Source: Aquimarina rhabdastrellae (GTDB lineage Bacteria; Bacteroidota; Bacteroidia; Flavobacteriales; Flavobacteriaceae). Taken from it: a stretch of DNA of 64,000 bases. Every line of letters starts with the position of its first letter. The stretch's first letter is position 1. A model generated the notes under the pieces. The model worked only from the letters and a program-made list of their open reading frames with translations, had not been told where the DNA came from and made no database searches. The stretch lies in contig CANDNT010000009.1 of assembly GCA_947387485.1 (NCBI GenBank), positions 1 to 64,000 of the forward strand, in the 5' to 3' direction. This document shows, piece by piece, positions 9,501-17,368 of this stretch. Both the position numbers and the translations under genes were made by a program.

Positions 9501-10853
9501 TTCTCCAAACGCTGCTGATTTCCTGATTTTTGAAGAAGAATTAAAAACAGCATCATCCATTTCGGACTGTGTGAGTACTCGGTTTTTGCCTATATAAAGT
9601 TTATGAATAATAGCCTCAACTACGATAATAGAACCATCGACTACAAGACCAAAATCAATAGCCCCTAATGACATTAAATTTGCCGAAACTCCAAAAATAT
9701 TCATTAATGTAATAGCAAAAAGTAGAGAAAGAGGAATAACAGAAGCAACTACAAGTCCAGCTCTAAAGTTTCCTAATAATAAGACCAATACAAAAATAAC
9801 AATAAGCCCACCTTCTAATAAGTTTTTTGAAACGGTACTAATTGCTCTACCTACTAACTCTGAGCGATCTAGATATGGCTGAATTTTTACACCTTTAGGT
9901 AGTGCTTTTTCTATTAATTGTATGCGTTCTTTAACGTTTTGGATAACTTTTGCAGAATTTTCTCCTTTATACATTAAAGAGATTCCTCCTACAACTTCTC
10001 CTTTTCCATCCATAGTCATCGCTCCAAAACGTGGAGCACTACCTATTCTTACTGCAGCAATATCTTTTACAAGAATAGGGACTTCGTTAACCGTTTTTAC
10101 TACAACATTGGCAATTTCTTCTTTGGATTTTAACGTTCCTAGAGCTCTGATATAATAAGAACTATTGCCTTTTTCTATATAGCTACCACCAGCATTTTCG
10201 TTATTTATAGACAATGCTTCAAAAACGTTTGTAATAGATAAATTATAGTTGCGCAAACTACTTGGGTAAATAGCAATCTCGTATTGTTTTAACTTACCAC
10301 CATAAGTAGAAACATCGATAATACCAGGAGTACCCATCAATTGTCTACGTACAATCCAATCTTGAATAGTGCGTAAATCGGTGATAGAATATTGGTCTTC
10401 ATAACCTTCTTCAATAGTAAGGATGTATTGATAAATTTCTCCTAATCCAGTTGTAATAGGCATCATTTCTGGACTGCCTAAACTTTCTGGAATTTCGTTT
10501 TCTGCCTCTTTTATTTGTTCGCTAACAAATTGACGAGCTTTAAGAATATCGACATCATCCTTAAAAATAAGAGTAACAACAGACAAACCGTACCTAGAAA
10601 TAGATCGAATTTCTTCTACATCAGGAATGTTTGCCATGGCAATTTCTACAGGATAAGTAATGTATTGTTCTACCTCTTGTGGTGCAAGAGATTTTGAAGT
10701 GGTGACAATTTGTACTTGATTATTAGTAATATCAGGTACAGCATCTATAGGTATTTGTGTTAAAGAGTATATCCCTACACATATTAGTGCAAGAGTAAGT
10801 ATTCCTATAAAGAGTTTATTCTTTATAGAAAATGAGATGATTTTATTGAACAT
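6549..10853 (-). CDS. CzcA/CusA-family RND metal pump fused to a TolC-like outer-membrane factor
   Basis: This 1434-residue protein combines two parts. Residues 1 to about 1030 are an HME-family RND pump with FNKIISFSIKNK at the N-terminus and the usual 12-helix layout. Transmembrane helix 4 has D-x5-D-x6-E in IDFGLVVDGSIIVVEAI, the pattern of divalent-metal CzcA pumps (Zn, Co, Cd), rather than an obvious Cu(I) signature. After a second signal-like hydrophobic stretch ending NPIYAQQ, about 390 residues form an outer-membrane efflux (TolC/OEP) domain with long coiled-coil helices. Such fusions are known in Bacteroidota. The pump, channel and adaptor form one proton-driven tripartite exporter. 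It lies between the small Cys/His protein and the adaptor gene in one operon. Confidence 0.92.
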   Translation of the reverse strand: MFNKIISFSIKNKLFIGILTLALICVGIYSLTQIPIDAVPDITNNQVQIVTTSKSLAPQEVEQYITYPVEIAMANIPDVEEIRSISRYGLSVVTLIFKDDVDILKARQFVSEQIKEAENEIPESLGSPEMMPITTGLGEIYQYILTIEEGYEDQYSITDLRTIQDWIVRRQLMGTPGIIDVSTYGGKLKQYEIAIYPSSLRNYNLSITNVFEALSINNENAGGSYIEKGNSSYYIRALGTLKSKEEIANVVVKTVNEVPILVKDIAAVRIGSAPRFGAMTMDGKGEVVGGISLMYKGENSAKVIQNVKERIQLIEKALPKGVKIQPYLDRSELVGRAISTVSKNLLEGGLIVIFVLVLLLGNFRAGLVVASVIPLSLLFAITLMNIFGVSANLMSLGAIDFGLVVDGSIIVVEAIIHKLYIGKNRVLTQSEMDDAVFNSSSKIRKSAAFGEIIILIVYLPILAFTGIEGKMFTPMAQTVSFAILGALILSLTYVPMMSALCLNKKIVIKESIADKIMNYAAKVYLPLLKKVLSHSKKAIAITLIIFIGSCIAFSNMGGEFIPTLEEGDLALQASIQPGSSLTESINTTTKIERLLKDNFPEVKHVVSKIGAAEIPTDPMGIENFDIMIAMKPQKEWVTSSDRQELAFLMKEKLEEIIGLNIELTQPIQLRFNELISGSKSDIAIKLFGENTQVLYQKANQIAQLIRPIRGIGDLNVEQVTGLPQLLIEYDRAQIARYGVSVNKLNTIIKSAYAGAIAGIVYENERKFDLVVRLYPEAKKDLDLSQLTINSSQNIQVPLNELAAIKIENGPNQISRENAQRRVTIGINARNRDVESLVKDIQNTLNTQLELPPGYVVKYGGQFENLNKAKKRLSIAVPVALALIIFLLFITFDSFKYALLIFTAVPLSAIGGIAALYLRGMPFSISAGIGFIALFGVAVLNGIVLISYFNTLKKEHPEMSIVTLIIEGAKVRLRPVLLTATVASLGFLPMAISTSAGAEVQKPLATVVIGGLISATFLTLLILPALYQLIERKTRLQKPNTLIIIALLSLGLNPIYAQQAPQKLSQEQAMTLATKNSLMLKRATLAVQNAKAVKKGAIALNPFTIRYQDVGVGENISETELHLQQNFGSILTHIQKNKLANTQIQLQESNAILTKRQLKKNVKTLYQQWQYLYARLELINEQLENNTYIQKLSNTLHDTGEISGLEDDLTALKTASLNVKKSSLLKDFLAVETRLKEELQIDYAIQPKNDLPEKLVLPTLNQELSSDFSNSLTLQNEVSEKQLAVAKSRFFPEITAGIVNRKTGNATAYNGFKVQLDIPLWFWSTNAKIKQQKLLLEQSKLSTATQSLTIQNTLENTKKQLSTLDNQLTKINTQTIKKTEAYISKLKIAFKEGELDAYQYAQSFDTYYQAKSNFIELVLNYNQAIIDYEYFINKN

Positions 10854-10967
10854 AAATATAACTTATAATTCAGTTGATAATGTGCTATATAAAAGCATAT
10901 AACATTAGGTTTAATAGTATTTGATACTGTTCTCAATTGGATATAGGTATCCTATAATATGATCGAA

Positions 10968-11279
10968 TTATGCCTGGGGAGGTTCAAAAGATCCAGAAGT
11001 AAAACCTTCAGGAATAGAAGAGGTATATGAAATGATTTTTGTTGAAATTTCAGGATGAATTACATCAAAATTGAATGAAGAGGCAATAGATATTTGCATT
11101 TGGCAACATTGACATTGACAAAATGGAGAACATATGTCCTCATGTGTTTCATCGTGATGATTATCATCAAGAGCTATGATGTGTTCTAGACTAGCATCAC
11201 TATCAGTAATACCATCTGCACACGGAACCATATTAAGTCCGACTAAATAAAGTGCAAGTATGATGATCTGAAACTTCAT
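10968..11279 (-). CDS. small secreted Cys/His-rich protein (DUF6660-like)
   Basis: This 103-residue protein has an N-terminal hydrophobic signal. A His/Asp/Glu stretch (DDNHHDETHED) is followed by a Cys cluster, CSPFCQCQCCQ. It resembles the DUF6660-type proteins often found as the first gene of CusA/CzcA operons in Flavobacteria. Here it is the promoter-proximal gene, 114 nt upstream of the pump. A role in periplasmic metal binding or sensing is inferred from composition and context only. The family name is from memory and should be checked by profile search. Confidence 0.75.
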   Translation of the reverse strand: MKFQIIILALYLVGLNMVPCADGITDSDASLEHIIALDDNHHDETHEDICSPFCQCQCCQMQISIASSFNFDVIHPEISTKIISYTSSIPEGFTSGSFEPPQA

Positions 11280-11458
11280 ATTACAAACTTAGCACAAAAA
11301 AGAGTTTCTATAATAGTATTTTTATACAAAAAAGTTGTTAAATGCTATAAAAACTAAATAAAGAAAGTAACATTGCTTATTAAAAACAGTCTTATGTTAC
11401 AGAACGTTATCAAGAAACCGTAGTAGTTTTGCTATGGAGAGAACTTAAAAGATTTTGG

Positions 11459-13033
11459 ATGAAAAGAATAATACTTTTTTGTGTACCCCTTTTTTTAATT
11501 TCATGTGCTAGTATAGATCGTTATAATGAGAAAATTACAACCAAGCATACCGTAAAACAATTACAAAAAGATGTAGATAAAACGTATAGAAAACTACAAA
11601 AATTACATCCTAAACTTTATGGATATATAACTAAAGAACGTTTAGATTTTAAATTTGATAGTTTAAAACAAACTATTCAAGAACCCTTAACAAGTAAGGA
11701 GTTTTACAAAAAATTAGCTCCGGTAATAGCAGAGGTGAGACAAGGGCATATTTCTGTGAGTTATCCTAAGACTCGATTTCACAAAAAAGAACGTAAAGCC
11801 ATTTTAAAGAAGAAATTTGAATTTAATGACCTTGAATTTGAATACTTAAATAATGGATTATGGATTACCAATACAAGAGGGAAAGATAGCACTGTTATAG
11901 GGAGCGAAATCGTAAAAGTAGAAGGAGAACCAATACCTTCAATTATTGATGCTTATAAAAAAAGAATGGCATCAGATGGATATAATACGACATTTTATAA
12001 TAGGATAATAGCATTTAGGTTCTCAGATTATGTATATAAAAACGAGGGATTTAAAGACAGTATAACTGTGACATTAAAAAGAGGAGATTCTATTTTTGAT
12101 AAAACATTTAAGAGGATAGCCAAAGCGAAAAAGAAAAAGGATACAATTAAAGAAAATAAAGTAGTAAGATTAACTAAAGCTGAGCGAAAAGCATTAAAAA
12201 TAAAACAGAAAAAGAAACGTAAGGCTAATGTAAAATACGGTTATAATACAAGAAAAAAAGAATACACACGTATATTTGATTTTATAGGAAAAGATAGTAG
12301 TGTCGCTTATATGAAAATAAGAGTTTTTGATGGGCGATATAAAGAGTTTTTTCAAGAAAGCTTTAAAAAAATAGATTCTGCCAAAGCTACACATATGATT
12401 CTTGATTTAAGGAATAATCCAGGAGGAAGCGTAAATCAAATTACAGATTTGTATAGTTATTTTGCAACAGAAAAATTTAAAATGGTAAAAGAAGCAGAAG
12501 TGCTTACCAGAGTGCCAGTACTTAAATCCGTACTGTCGTATAATGCATCTGTAGCACAAAAAGTGTTTGGAAGTATTTTTTCGCCATTGATAGTAGCACA
12601 TAATTTAATTAAAACACATAAAAAAGACGGTAAGCGATATTATAAACTAAAGAATGCCAAGGAGACAGAGGTTAATCCTTTGCGATTTAAAGGAAAGTTA
12701 TATGTTTTGACTAATGGAGCATCTTTTTCTGCTTCATCTATTTTATCAACTAATTTAAAAGCTTCTAATAGAGCTGTAATTATAGGAGAAGAGACAGGAG
12801 GTGCCTTTAATGGTACTGTTGCAGGTTTGTTTAAAAATTTCAGATTACCGCATTCAAGATTAAGTATACGTATGGGGATGATGCAAGTAGAAACACCATA
12901 TACTACTTCTCCAGATGGATATGGGGTGACGCCAGATGTTGAAGTATTGCCCAAATTAGAAGATAGATTAATAGGACGAGATACAGAAATACAATGGGTA
13001 TTAGAAGATATTAAAAAGAAAAAAGCCCCATAA
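11459..13033 (+). CDS. S41-family (C-terminal processing type) peptidase, lipoprotein
   Basis: This serine peptidase has an N-terminal helical domain and an S41 protease core. The core includes THMILDLRNNPGGS, the nucleophile motif GASFSASS and the downstream IIGEETGG. I start it at the second ATG (11459) because this gives a clean lipoprotein signal (MKRIILFCVPLFLISCAS); the ATG at 11429 adds ten residues with charges that spoil it. A lysine-rich insertion (about 220-260, KAKKKKDT and KIKQKKKRK) lies before the protease core. No canonical PDZ domain is obvious. It is monocistronic and converges on the transglutaminase-like gene. It is likely a cell-envelope protease of unknown substrate. Confidence 0.9.
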   Translation: MKRIILFCVPLFLISCASIDRYNEKITTKHTVKQLQKDVDKTYRKLQKLHPKLYGYITKERLDFKFDSLKQTIQEPLTSKEFYKKLAPVIAEVRQGHISVSYPKTRFHKKERKAILKKKFEFNDLEFEYLNNGLWITNTRGKDSTVIGSEIVKVEGEPIPSIIDAYKKRMASDGYNTTFYNRIIAFRFSDYVYKNEGFKDSITVTLKRGDSIFDKTFKRIAKAKKKKDTIKENKVVRLTKAERKALKIKQKKKRKANVKYGYNTRKKEYTRIFDFIGKDSSVAYMKIRVFDGRYKEFFQESFKKIDSAKATHMILDLRNNPGGSVNQITDLYSYFATEKFKMVKEAEVLTRVPVLKSVLSYNASVAQKVFGSIFSPLIVAHNLIKTHKKDGKRYYKLKNAKETEVNPLRFKGKLYVLTNGASFSASSILSTNLKASNRAVIIGEETGGAFNGTVAGLFKNFRLPHSRLSIRMGMMQVETPYTTSPDGYGVTPDVEVLPKLEDRLIGRDTEIQWVLEDIKKKKAP

Positions 13034-13056
13034 GCTATTGCTATTTTAGGGGCTTT
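13022..13056. terminator. bidirectional terminator between convergent genes
   Basis: AAAGCCCC (13022-13029) pairs with GGGGCTTT (13049-13056). The A run on one side and T run on the other let it serve both the S41 peptidase, whose stop codon lies in it, and the transglutaminase-like gene ending at 13059. Confidence 0.8.
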
Positions 13057-13058
13057 GA

Positions 13059-13691
13059 TCAAAACATTACTTCTTTCATTTTATCCCTAAGTACGGGATA
13101 ATGATCATATACTAATTGTGTGATTTTTTCTAGAGGAAGATCATCAAAATGTCCATAGTCTTCGAGGTACTCCATAAACTGATTCCCATTACTGTTATAA
13201 GCTTGAAATACAGTTCCGTTTTTACCGTCAAAATCCATGACATCTACTTTCATGATTTCGCATAACTCTTTATTAAATGCAGGAGTAAGGATAATCCACG
13301 AATCGTTTAAAAAAACTTCGATATAACCATGAGGAACGATTACATCTGAACCTAAATATGCTAACAATTTTTCTACTCCCAAATGATTTTTTACTTTAGC
13401 TAAACACAATCGAGCAGGAATTCCAATAGCTCTAAGACAACTGATTAAAATAATCCCTTTATCAAGACAATGCCCGTCAGGACGTTGCATTAAAGCATGT
13501 ACTTGCCAATCTTCTTTTTGTGTAGTAAAGTGATATGGATTATAGCGCCAATGGTCTCTAACTGCTATATATAGCTTTTGAGTTTGTTCTACTGCATTAC
13601 GTTCTTCACCAGTAAGATGCTGTAATATAAATTCCTTTACTATGGGATGTGAATAGTTGAAGAAAAATGTTTCTTTCAAATACTTTTCCAT
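13059..13691 (-). CDS. transglutaminase-like cysteine protein
   Basis: This 210-residue cytoplasmic protein (no signal peptide) has a transglutaminase-core fold. The catalytic Cys lies in DGHCLDKGIILIS, the His in VPHGYIEVFL, and the third residue is probably in ILTPAFN. This family includes peptidases and protein cross-linkers, and the substrate is not evident. It is divergent from the TetR gene that starts at 13878, and the 186-bp gap contains a perfect inverted repeat. It may therefore be a target of that regulator, although this is inference. Confidence 0.82.
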   Translation of the reverse strand: MEKYLKETFFFNYSHPIVKEFILQHLTGEERNAVEQTQKLYIAVRDHWRYNPYHFTTQKEDWQVHALMQRPDGHCLDKGIILISCLRAIGIPARLCLAKVKNHLGVEKLLAYLGSDVIVPHGYIEVFLNDSWIILTPAFNKELCEIMKVDVMDFDGKNGTVFQAYNSNGNQFMEYLEDYGHFDDLPLEKITQLVYDHYPVLRDKMKEVMF

Positions 13692-13860
13692 TACCTTAAA
13701 ATCCTTGTTTTTGTATTCCTTAATTTAAAGAGTCGATAACATCACTTACCTTTGAAATGAATAAATGATAATCAAACGATATCTTTATGCTGCTTTTTTT
13801 GTTATCTAAATAAAATTTAGTTCAAAAAGGGGTGCAAAGATAAACGCTTATTTTAATGTA

Positions 13861-13876
13861 TAGGCATATTTGCCTA
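13861..13876. promoter_or_regulatory. inverted repeat, probable TetR operator
   Basis: TAGGCA-TATT-TGCCTA is a perfect 6+6 palindrome. It ends one base before the first ATG of the TetR-family gene and overlaps a TATTTG promoter-like string. Size and position fit an autoregulatory operator. Confidence 0.55.
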
Positions 13877-13877
13877 A

Positions 13878-14504
13878 ATGTTTATGAAAACAAAAGAAAA
13901 AATATTACAAACTGCATTGTTATTGTTTAATACCAGAGGTGTTTCAAAAGTGTCTAGTAAAGCCATAAGTGAAGAAATAGGAATGAGTTATGGTAATTTG
14001 TGTTATCATTTCCCTAAGAAGGATGATATCATCATGCGATTGCATCAAAATTTATTGGACGAATTAGATGAAAGCTTCGAAAAAGTTGAACGAGATATTT
14101 TTGCATTTGATTCGTTGGTAGTCACATTAAGAAAGATGATGACATTAACAGAAAAATATTGCTTTTTGTTTTTTAGTAGTCATGAACTACAATTAAAATA
14201 CGAACCTATTAGGCTAAAGAGTATAGAAAGAGCAAAAGAATACCATAATCTATTATTGAGAATCTCAGAGTTTTTGATGGCTAATGGTTATATGAAATCA
14301 GATGATGACAAAGAATCTGTAAAAATGTTTGTTCATGGATTATTGATTTTATACAACTCATGGATAACAGATTCACAACTTTTTTATAATGAAAAAGGAG
14401 GGATTTCAAAAGTGGATTATTATCTCAAAGTTCTTTTTAGTATGCTAAGACCTTCTTTAACGAGAAAGGGAGTTGAAGCTTTTTCAGAAATTTATACTAG
14501 TTAA
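13878..14504 (+). CDS. TetR/AcrR-family transcriptional regulator
   Basis: This 208-residue regulator has an N-terminal TetR helix-turn-helix (about 4-50; SSKAISEEIGMSYGNLCYHF), followed by an all-helical ligand and dimer domain. A second in-frame ATG two codons downstream (13884) is an equally good start. The palindrome directly before the start suggests it represses itself. Its target beyond that is unknown; candidates are the divergent transglutaminase-like gene or distant loci. The ligand cannot be inferred. Confidence 0.9.
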   Translation: MFMKTKEKILQTALLLFNTRGVSKVSSKAISEEIGMSYGNLCYHFPKKDDIIMRLHQNLLDELDESFEKVERDIFAFDSLVVTLRKMMTLTEKYCFLFFSSHELQLKYEPIRLKSIERAKEYHNLLLRISEFLMANGYMKSDDDKESVKMFVHGLLILYNSWITDSQLFYNEKGGISKVDYYLKVLFSMLRPSLTRKGVEAFSEIYTS

Positions 14505-14652
14505 GGTAGGGTAAACGTGAATTTGACTGTTATAGGTATAGATGCATACATAATAAAATTTTAGAAAGTTTTTGAGTTAAGTCATTAACTATTTATTTAT
14601 CAGCGCTGAGGAAGAAATTGGGTAAATAAATAAAAAACTTTTGCGTTACAAC

Positions 14653-14712
14653 AAACGCATACCTTGGTAGTGACTATTGATATAGAAACTATGGGGTATG
14701 CGTTTTTTTATG
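14653..14712 (+). terminator. long hairpin with T run before a secreted-protein gene
   Basis: AAACGCATACC (14653-14663) pairs perfectly with GGTATGCGTTT (14695-14705), followed by seven T in total. The 31-nt loop has a partial inner stem (TAGT/ACTA). It lies about 150 nt after the TetR stop and 34 nt before the next start codon. It may end the TetR transcript or act as a leader terminator for the gene at 14746. Confidence 0.7.
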
Positions 14713-14745
14713 AAAGAATATTAAATTTTTAAATTATAGATAAAT

Positions 14746-15219
14746 ATGAAGAAGATTACATTAGTAGGAATGTTATTAATATCGATGATATTAGGTTTAA
14801 ATGCACAAGCACAAGGATATGAATATAAAGTAGTAACTTCGGTAGAATCAATTATACCTAGTGGGATAGGGAGATCTAGAATAATTTCTGCTTCAGAAGA
14901 TAGAGACTATAAAGAATTTACTTCTTCAAGATCAGCAGAGAATGATGAACGCAATAAATCAAAGAGATCAAAAATAAGAGTAAAGAACTTTGAAGAAACA
15001 AAATTGTTGAACTTTTACAACTTAGCAGGAATTAGATTTCAAAATATAGCTGCAAATGATGCTGTAATTTCTTCAAAAATAAATGGTATGGTAGAAGAAG
15101 GATGGGATCTGGCTTTTGTAGTAAGTGGAGTAGAAAGTGATGCAGGAGAAGAAGATGGTAATGGGATTTATATTACACGTTTTATTTTTAAACGATTAAA
15201 AACTAAACCTACCGAATAA
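14746..15219 (+). CDS. secreted protein, unknown, weakly DUF4177-like
   Basis: This 157-residue protein starts with a signal peptide (MKKITLVGMLLISMILGLNAQAQG). The mature part begins YEYKVVTS and ends with a GWDLAFVVSG strand and YITRFIFKR. This layout (YEYKVV at the start, a GW-containing strand near the end) recalls DUF4177-type small domains, but a charged insertion (residues about 50-85, rich in S, R, D, E, K) separates the strands. It is monocistronic and preceded by a terminator-like leader hairpin. Function is unknown. Confidence 0.75.
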   Translation: MKKITLVGMLLISMILGLNAQAQGYEYKVVTSVESIIPSGIGRSRIISASEDRDYKEFTSSRSAENDERNKSKRSKIRVKNFEETKLLNFYNLAGIRFQNIAANDAVISSKINGMVEEGWDLAFVVSGVESDAGEEDGNGIYITRFIFKRLKTKPTE

Positions 15220-15225
15220 AAAATA

Positions 15226-15266
15226 AGAGATCGATACAACGCATAATCAAAAGTTGATCGATCTCT
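15226..15266 (+). terminator. hairpin after the secreted-protein gene
   Basis: AGAGATCGAT (15226-15235) pairs with ATCGATCTCT (15257-15266). It lies 7 nt after the stop codon but is followed by ATTATAAAA rather than a real T run. It may be a weak terminator or a 3'-end stabiliser. Confidence 0.5.
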
Positions 15267-15356
15267 ATTATAAAAACTAAAAGGGTTCTCTATAGACAAA
15301 TATCATATAAAGAAGCTTAATAATCAGTGACGTTTGTCACCGTGTAAAAGTGATCA

Positions 15357-15392
15357 CAAAAAAACGACTTGCATTTGCAAGCCGTTTTTGTT
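15357..15392. terminator. bidirectional terminator at the end of nhaC
   Basis: AAAACGACTTGCA (15361-15373) pairs with TGCAAGCCGTTTT (15376-15388) with one mismatch. It is flanked by A and T runs on opposite sides. It lies 22 nt beyond the nhaC stop codon. Confidence 0.85.
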
Positions 15393-15413
15393 GTTTTATA
15401 TAAAAAAGTAATC

Positions 15414-16898
15414 TTATTTTTTTACCAGTTGCTTGATTTTAAGATTTAAAGCAGCAAATAATAAGGTAGTAAAAGGGCTTAGCCAGTTAAAAATGGCATA
15501 AGCAAAATAATCCATTACAGATACACCTAATACACCACTTTGATAAGCTCCACAAGTATTCCAAGGAATTAAAACCGAAGTCACTGTTCCAGAATCTTCT
15601 AGTGTTCTACTTAAATTCTCAGGCGCTAATCCTTTTTTTCTATAGGCACCAGCATACATTTTTCCTGGTACTACGATAGCCAAATATTGATCAGATGCGG
15701 TAGCGTTTAATGCTAAACATGTAAAAACAGTACTTGCAAATAAACCAAAAACAGTATTAAATAAATTTAATAAAGCTTTACTAATTGTAGATAAAGCTCC
15801 GATAGCATCCATGATACCACCAAAAACCATAGCACAAAGAATTAACCAGATAGTACCTAGCATACCTTTCATTCCGCCAGCAGTAAATAAATCGTTTAAT
15901 TCTGTACTCGTAGTAACGACAGCAGAATCAACAGTAATAGCAGTCATCACACCTTTATAAGCCGAATTAAAAGTTAAAGCTTCAGCACCAGCAATACTAG
16001 CAACAATTTGTGGTTGCGCAATGATAGCAGCTATTCCGCCTAAAAGTGTTCCTAATAATAAAGCGATTAGCGGAGAAGTCTTTTTTACAATTAAAAACAC
16101 CACAAAAGCAGGTACTAAAAATAACCACGGAGTAATAGTAAAAGCGTTCTCTATAGCAGTTAATTTGTCTTGAATATTAGGAGCTCCTACAGTATCTATA
16201 TTTAAACCTATAATAATAAAAACTATTAAGGTTACTATAATTGTAGGTACTGTAGTAAGTGTCATATATTTAATATGCGAAAACAAATCTCCACCAGCCA
16301 TAGCAGGAGCAAGATTAGTAGTGTCTGATAGCGGAGACATTTTATCTCCAAAATAAGCACCAGAAATTACAGCACCAGCAGTCATTCCTAGAGAAATTCC
16401 TAAAGTATCACCTATACCAATTAAGGCGATACCTACTGTAGCTGTAGTAGTCCATGAACTACCCGTAGCTATAGAAATGATAGCACAAATTACTACACAT
16501 GCTGCTAAGAATATGGTAGGATTTAATATTTGTAAACCATAATAAATCATGGTAGGGATAATACCACTAATAAGCCAGGTACCAGCAAGAGCACCTACCA
16601 TAAGCAATATCAAAATAGCTCCAGTAGTAGATTTGATATTCTCTGCTACTTCTTCCATCATTTGTTTATACGAAACCCGATTATAGAATCCTACAATAGC
16701 AGCTACTGCTGCACCTAATAATAATATAAACTGATTACTACCGCTTAACGCATCATCTCCAAAAACGTATCTCACATTATAAAATAGCATAATAACTAAT
16801 GCTATAATAGGAATCAAAGCTTCAAAAATGCTTAATTCTTTATTTTCAATAATAGGCTCGTTTTCGGGATTCTTAGGATTAATATCTTGACTTTGCAT
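15414..16898 (-). CDS. nhaC: Na+/H+ antiporter, NhaC family
   Basis: This 494-residue polytopic inner-membrane protein exchanges cytoplasmic Na+ for external H+. Family motifs visible are ATGSSWTTTATVGIALIGIG, MSPLSDTTNLAPAMAGG and VLIPWNTCGAYQSGV. The N-terminus is a short polar tail (MQSQDINPKNPENEP) before the first helix. Length is normal for the family. It forms a single-gene unit with its own terminator. The role in sodium homeostasis fits a marine lifestyle, but regulation is not visible. Confidence 0.93.
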   Translation of the reverse strand: MQSQDINPKNPENEPIIENKELSIFEALIPIIALVIMLFYNVRYVFGDDALSGSNQFILLLGAAVAAIVGFYNRVSYKQMMEEVAENIKSTTGAILILLMVGALAGTWLISGIIPTMIYYGLQILNPTIFLAACVVICAIISIATGSSWTTTATVGIALIGIGDTLGISLGMTAGAVISGAYFGDKMSPLSDTTNLAPAMAGGDLFSHIKYMTLTTVPTIIVTLIVFIIIGLNIDTVGAPNIQDKLTAIENAFTITPWLFLVPAFVVFLIVKKTSPLIALLLGTLLGGIAAIIAQPQIVASIAGAEALTFNSAYKGVMTAITVDSAVVTTSTELNDLFTAGGMKGMLGTIWLILCAMVFGGIMDAIGALSTISKALLNLFNTVFGLFASTVFTCLALNATASDQYLAIVVPGKMYAGAYRKKGLAPENLSRTLEDSGTVTSVLIPWNTCGAYQSGVLGVSVMDYFAYAIFNWLSPFTTLLFAALNLKIKQLVKK

Positions 16899-17115
16899 AT
16901 AATAATTAGAATTCTATAATTTTTGAGATGTAATGTTACGACTTTAATAAAATTTATGCAAAATTGAGTCTAAATAAAATGAATATTAAAATGATAATGA
17001 GAATAAAGTAAGATTACTATAAATGCACTTTAACGATGTTTTGTGTATTATGTCGAATTTTTATGTTTTTGTTTTTTGATAGAAATAGAGATAATAGTAA
17101 AGCGAATTACATTTG

Positions 17116-17254
17116 TCCCAACAAAATGAATGACGAGATTAGTGTTGTGTTGAACTGAAAAGTAAGGATTATTTATTCCCCAAATGTAGTAATCATTTTT
17201 TGCCCCCATTTATCGAGTGATAAGCCTCTAGCCCCACAGAGGCTTTATTTTTTT
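17116..17254 (+). ncRNA. candidate orphan small transcript ending in a strong terminator
   Basis: The 470-bp gap between nhaC and the CPBP gene has no convincing coding frame. It does carry a perfect -7-like element, TACATTTG, at 17108-17115. About 105 nt further on is a strong plus-strand terminator: AAGCCTCT (17222-17229), AGAGGCTT (17238-17245), then seven T. No plus-strand gene lies upstream to need it, because the neighbour nhaC is on the other strand. The simplest reading is a small RNA of about 130 nt. The only internal ATG frame encodes ten residues. No Rfam family is recognised. Confidence 0.35.
17222..17254 (+). terminator. orphan intrinsic terminator
   Basis: An 8-bp perfect stem with an 8-nt loop (AGCCCCAC included) is followed by TTTATTTTTTT. 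No annotated plus-strand gene precedes it. Confidence 0.8.
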
Positions 17255-17368
17255 ATTGTAATTACCTAAAGAAATAATAGTCTTTTTAATATATGTTCTT
17301 TTAGAAAAGAATGTAAGGTATAATTTTTCATTACCGACAATTATACAGAAATTAGTAAAAAAGTTACT

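Noticed and set aside
11429..11458. Upstream ATG of the S41 peptidase
   Set aside because: It adds a charged decapeptide that destroys the lipoprotein signal beginning at 11459.
16950..16980. Possible Fur-like box (TGATAATGAGAAT) upstream of nhaC
   Set aside because: It is a partial match only and nhaC is not an expected Fur target.
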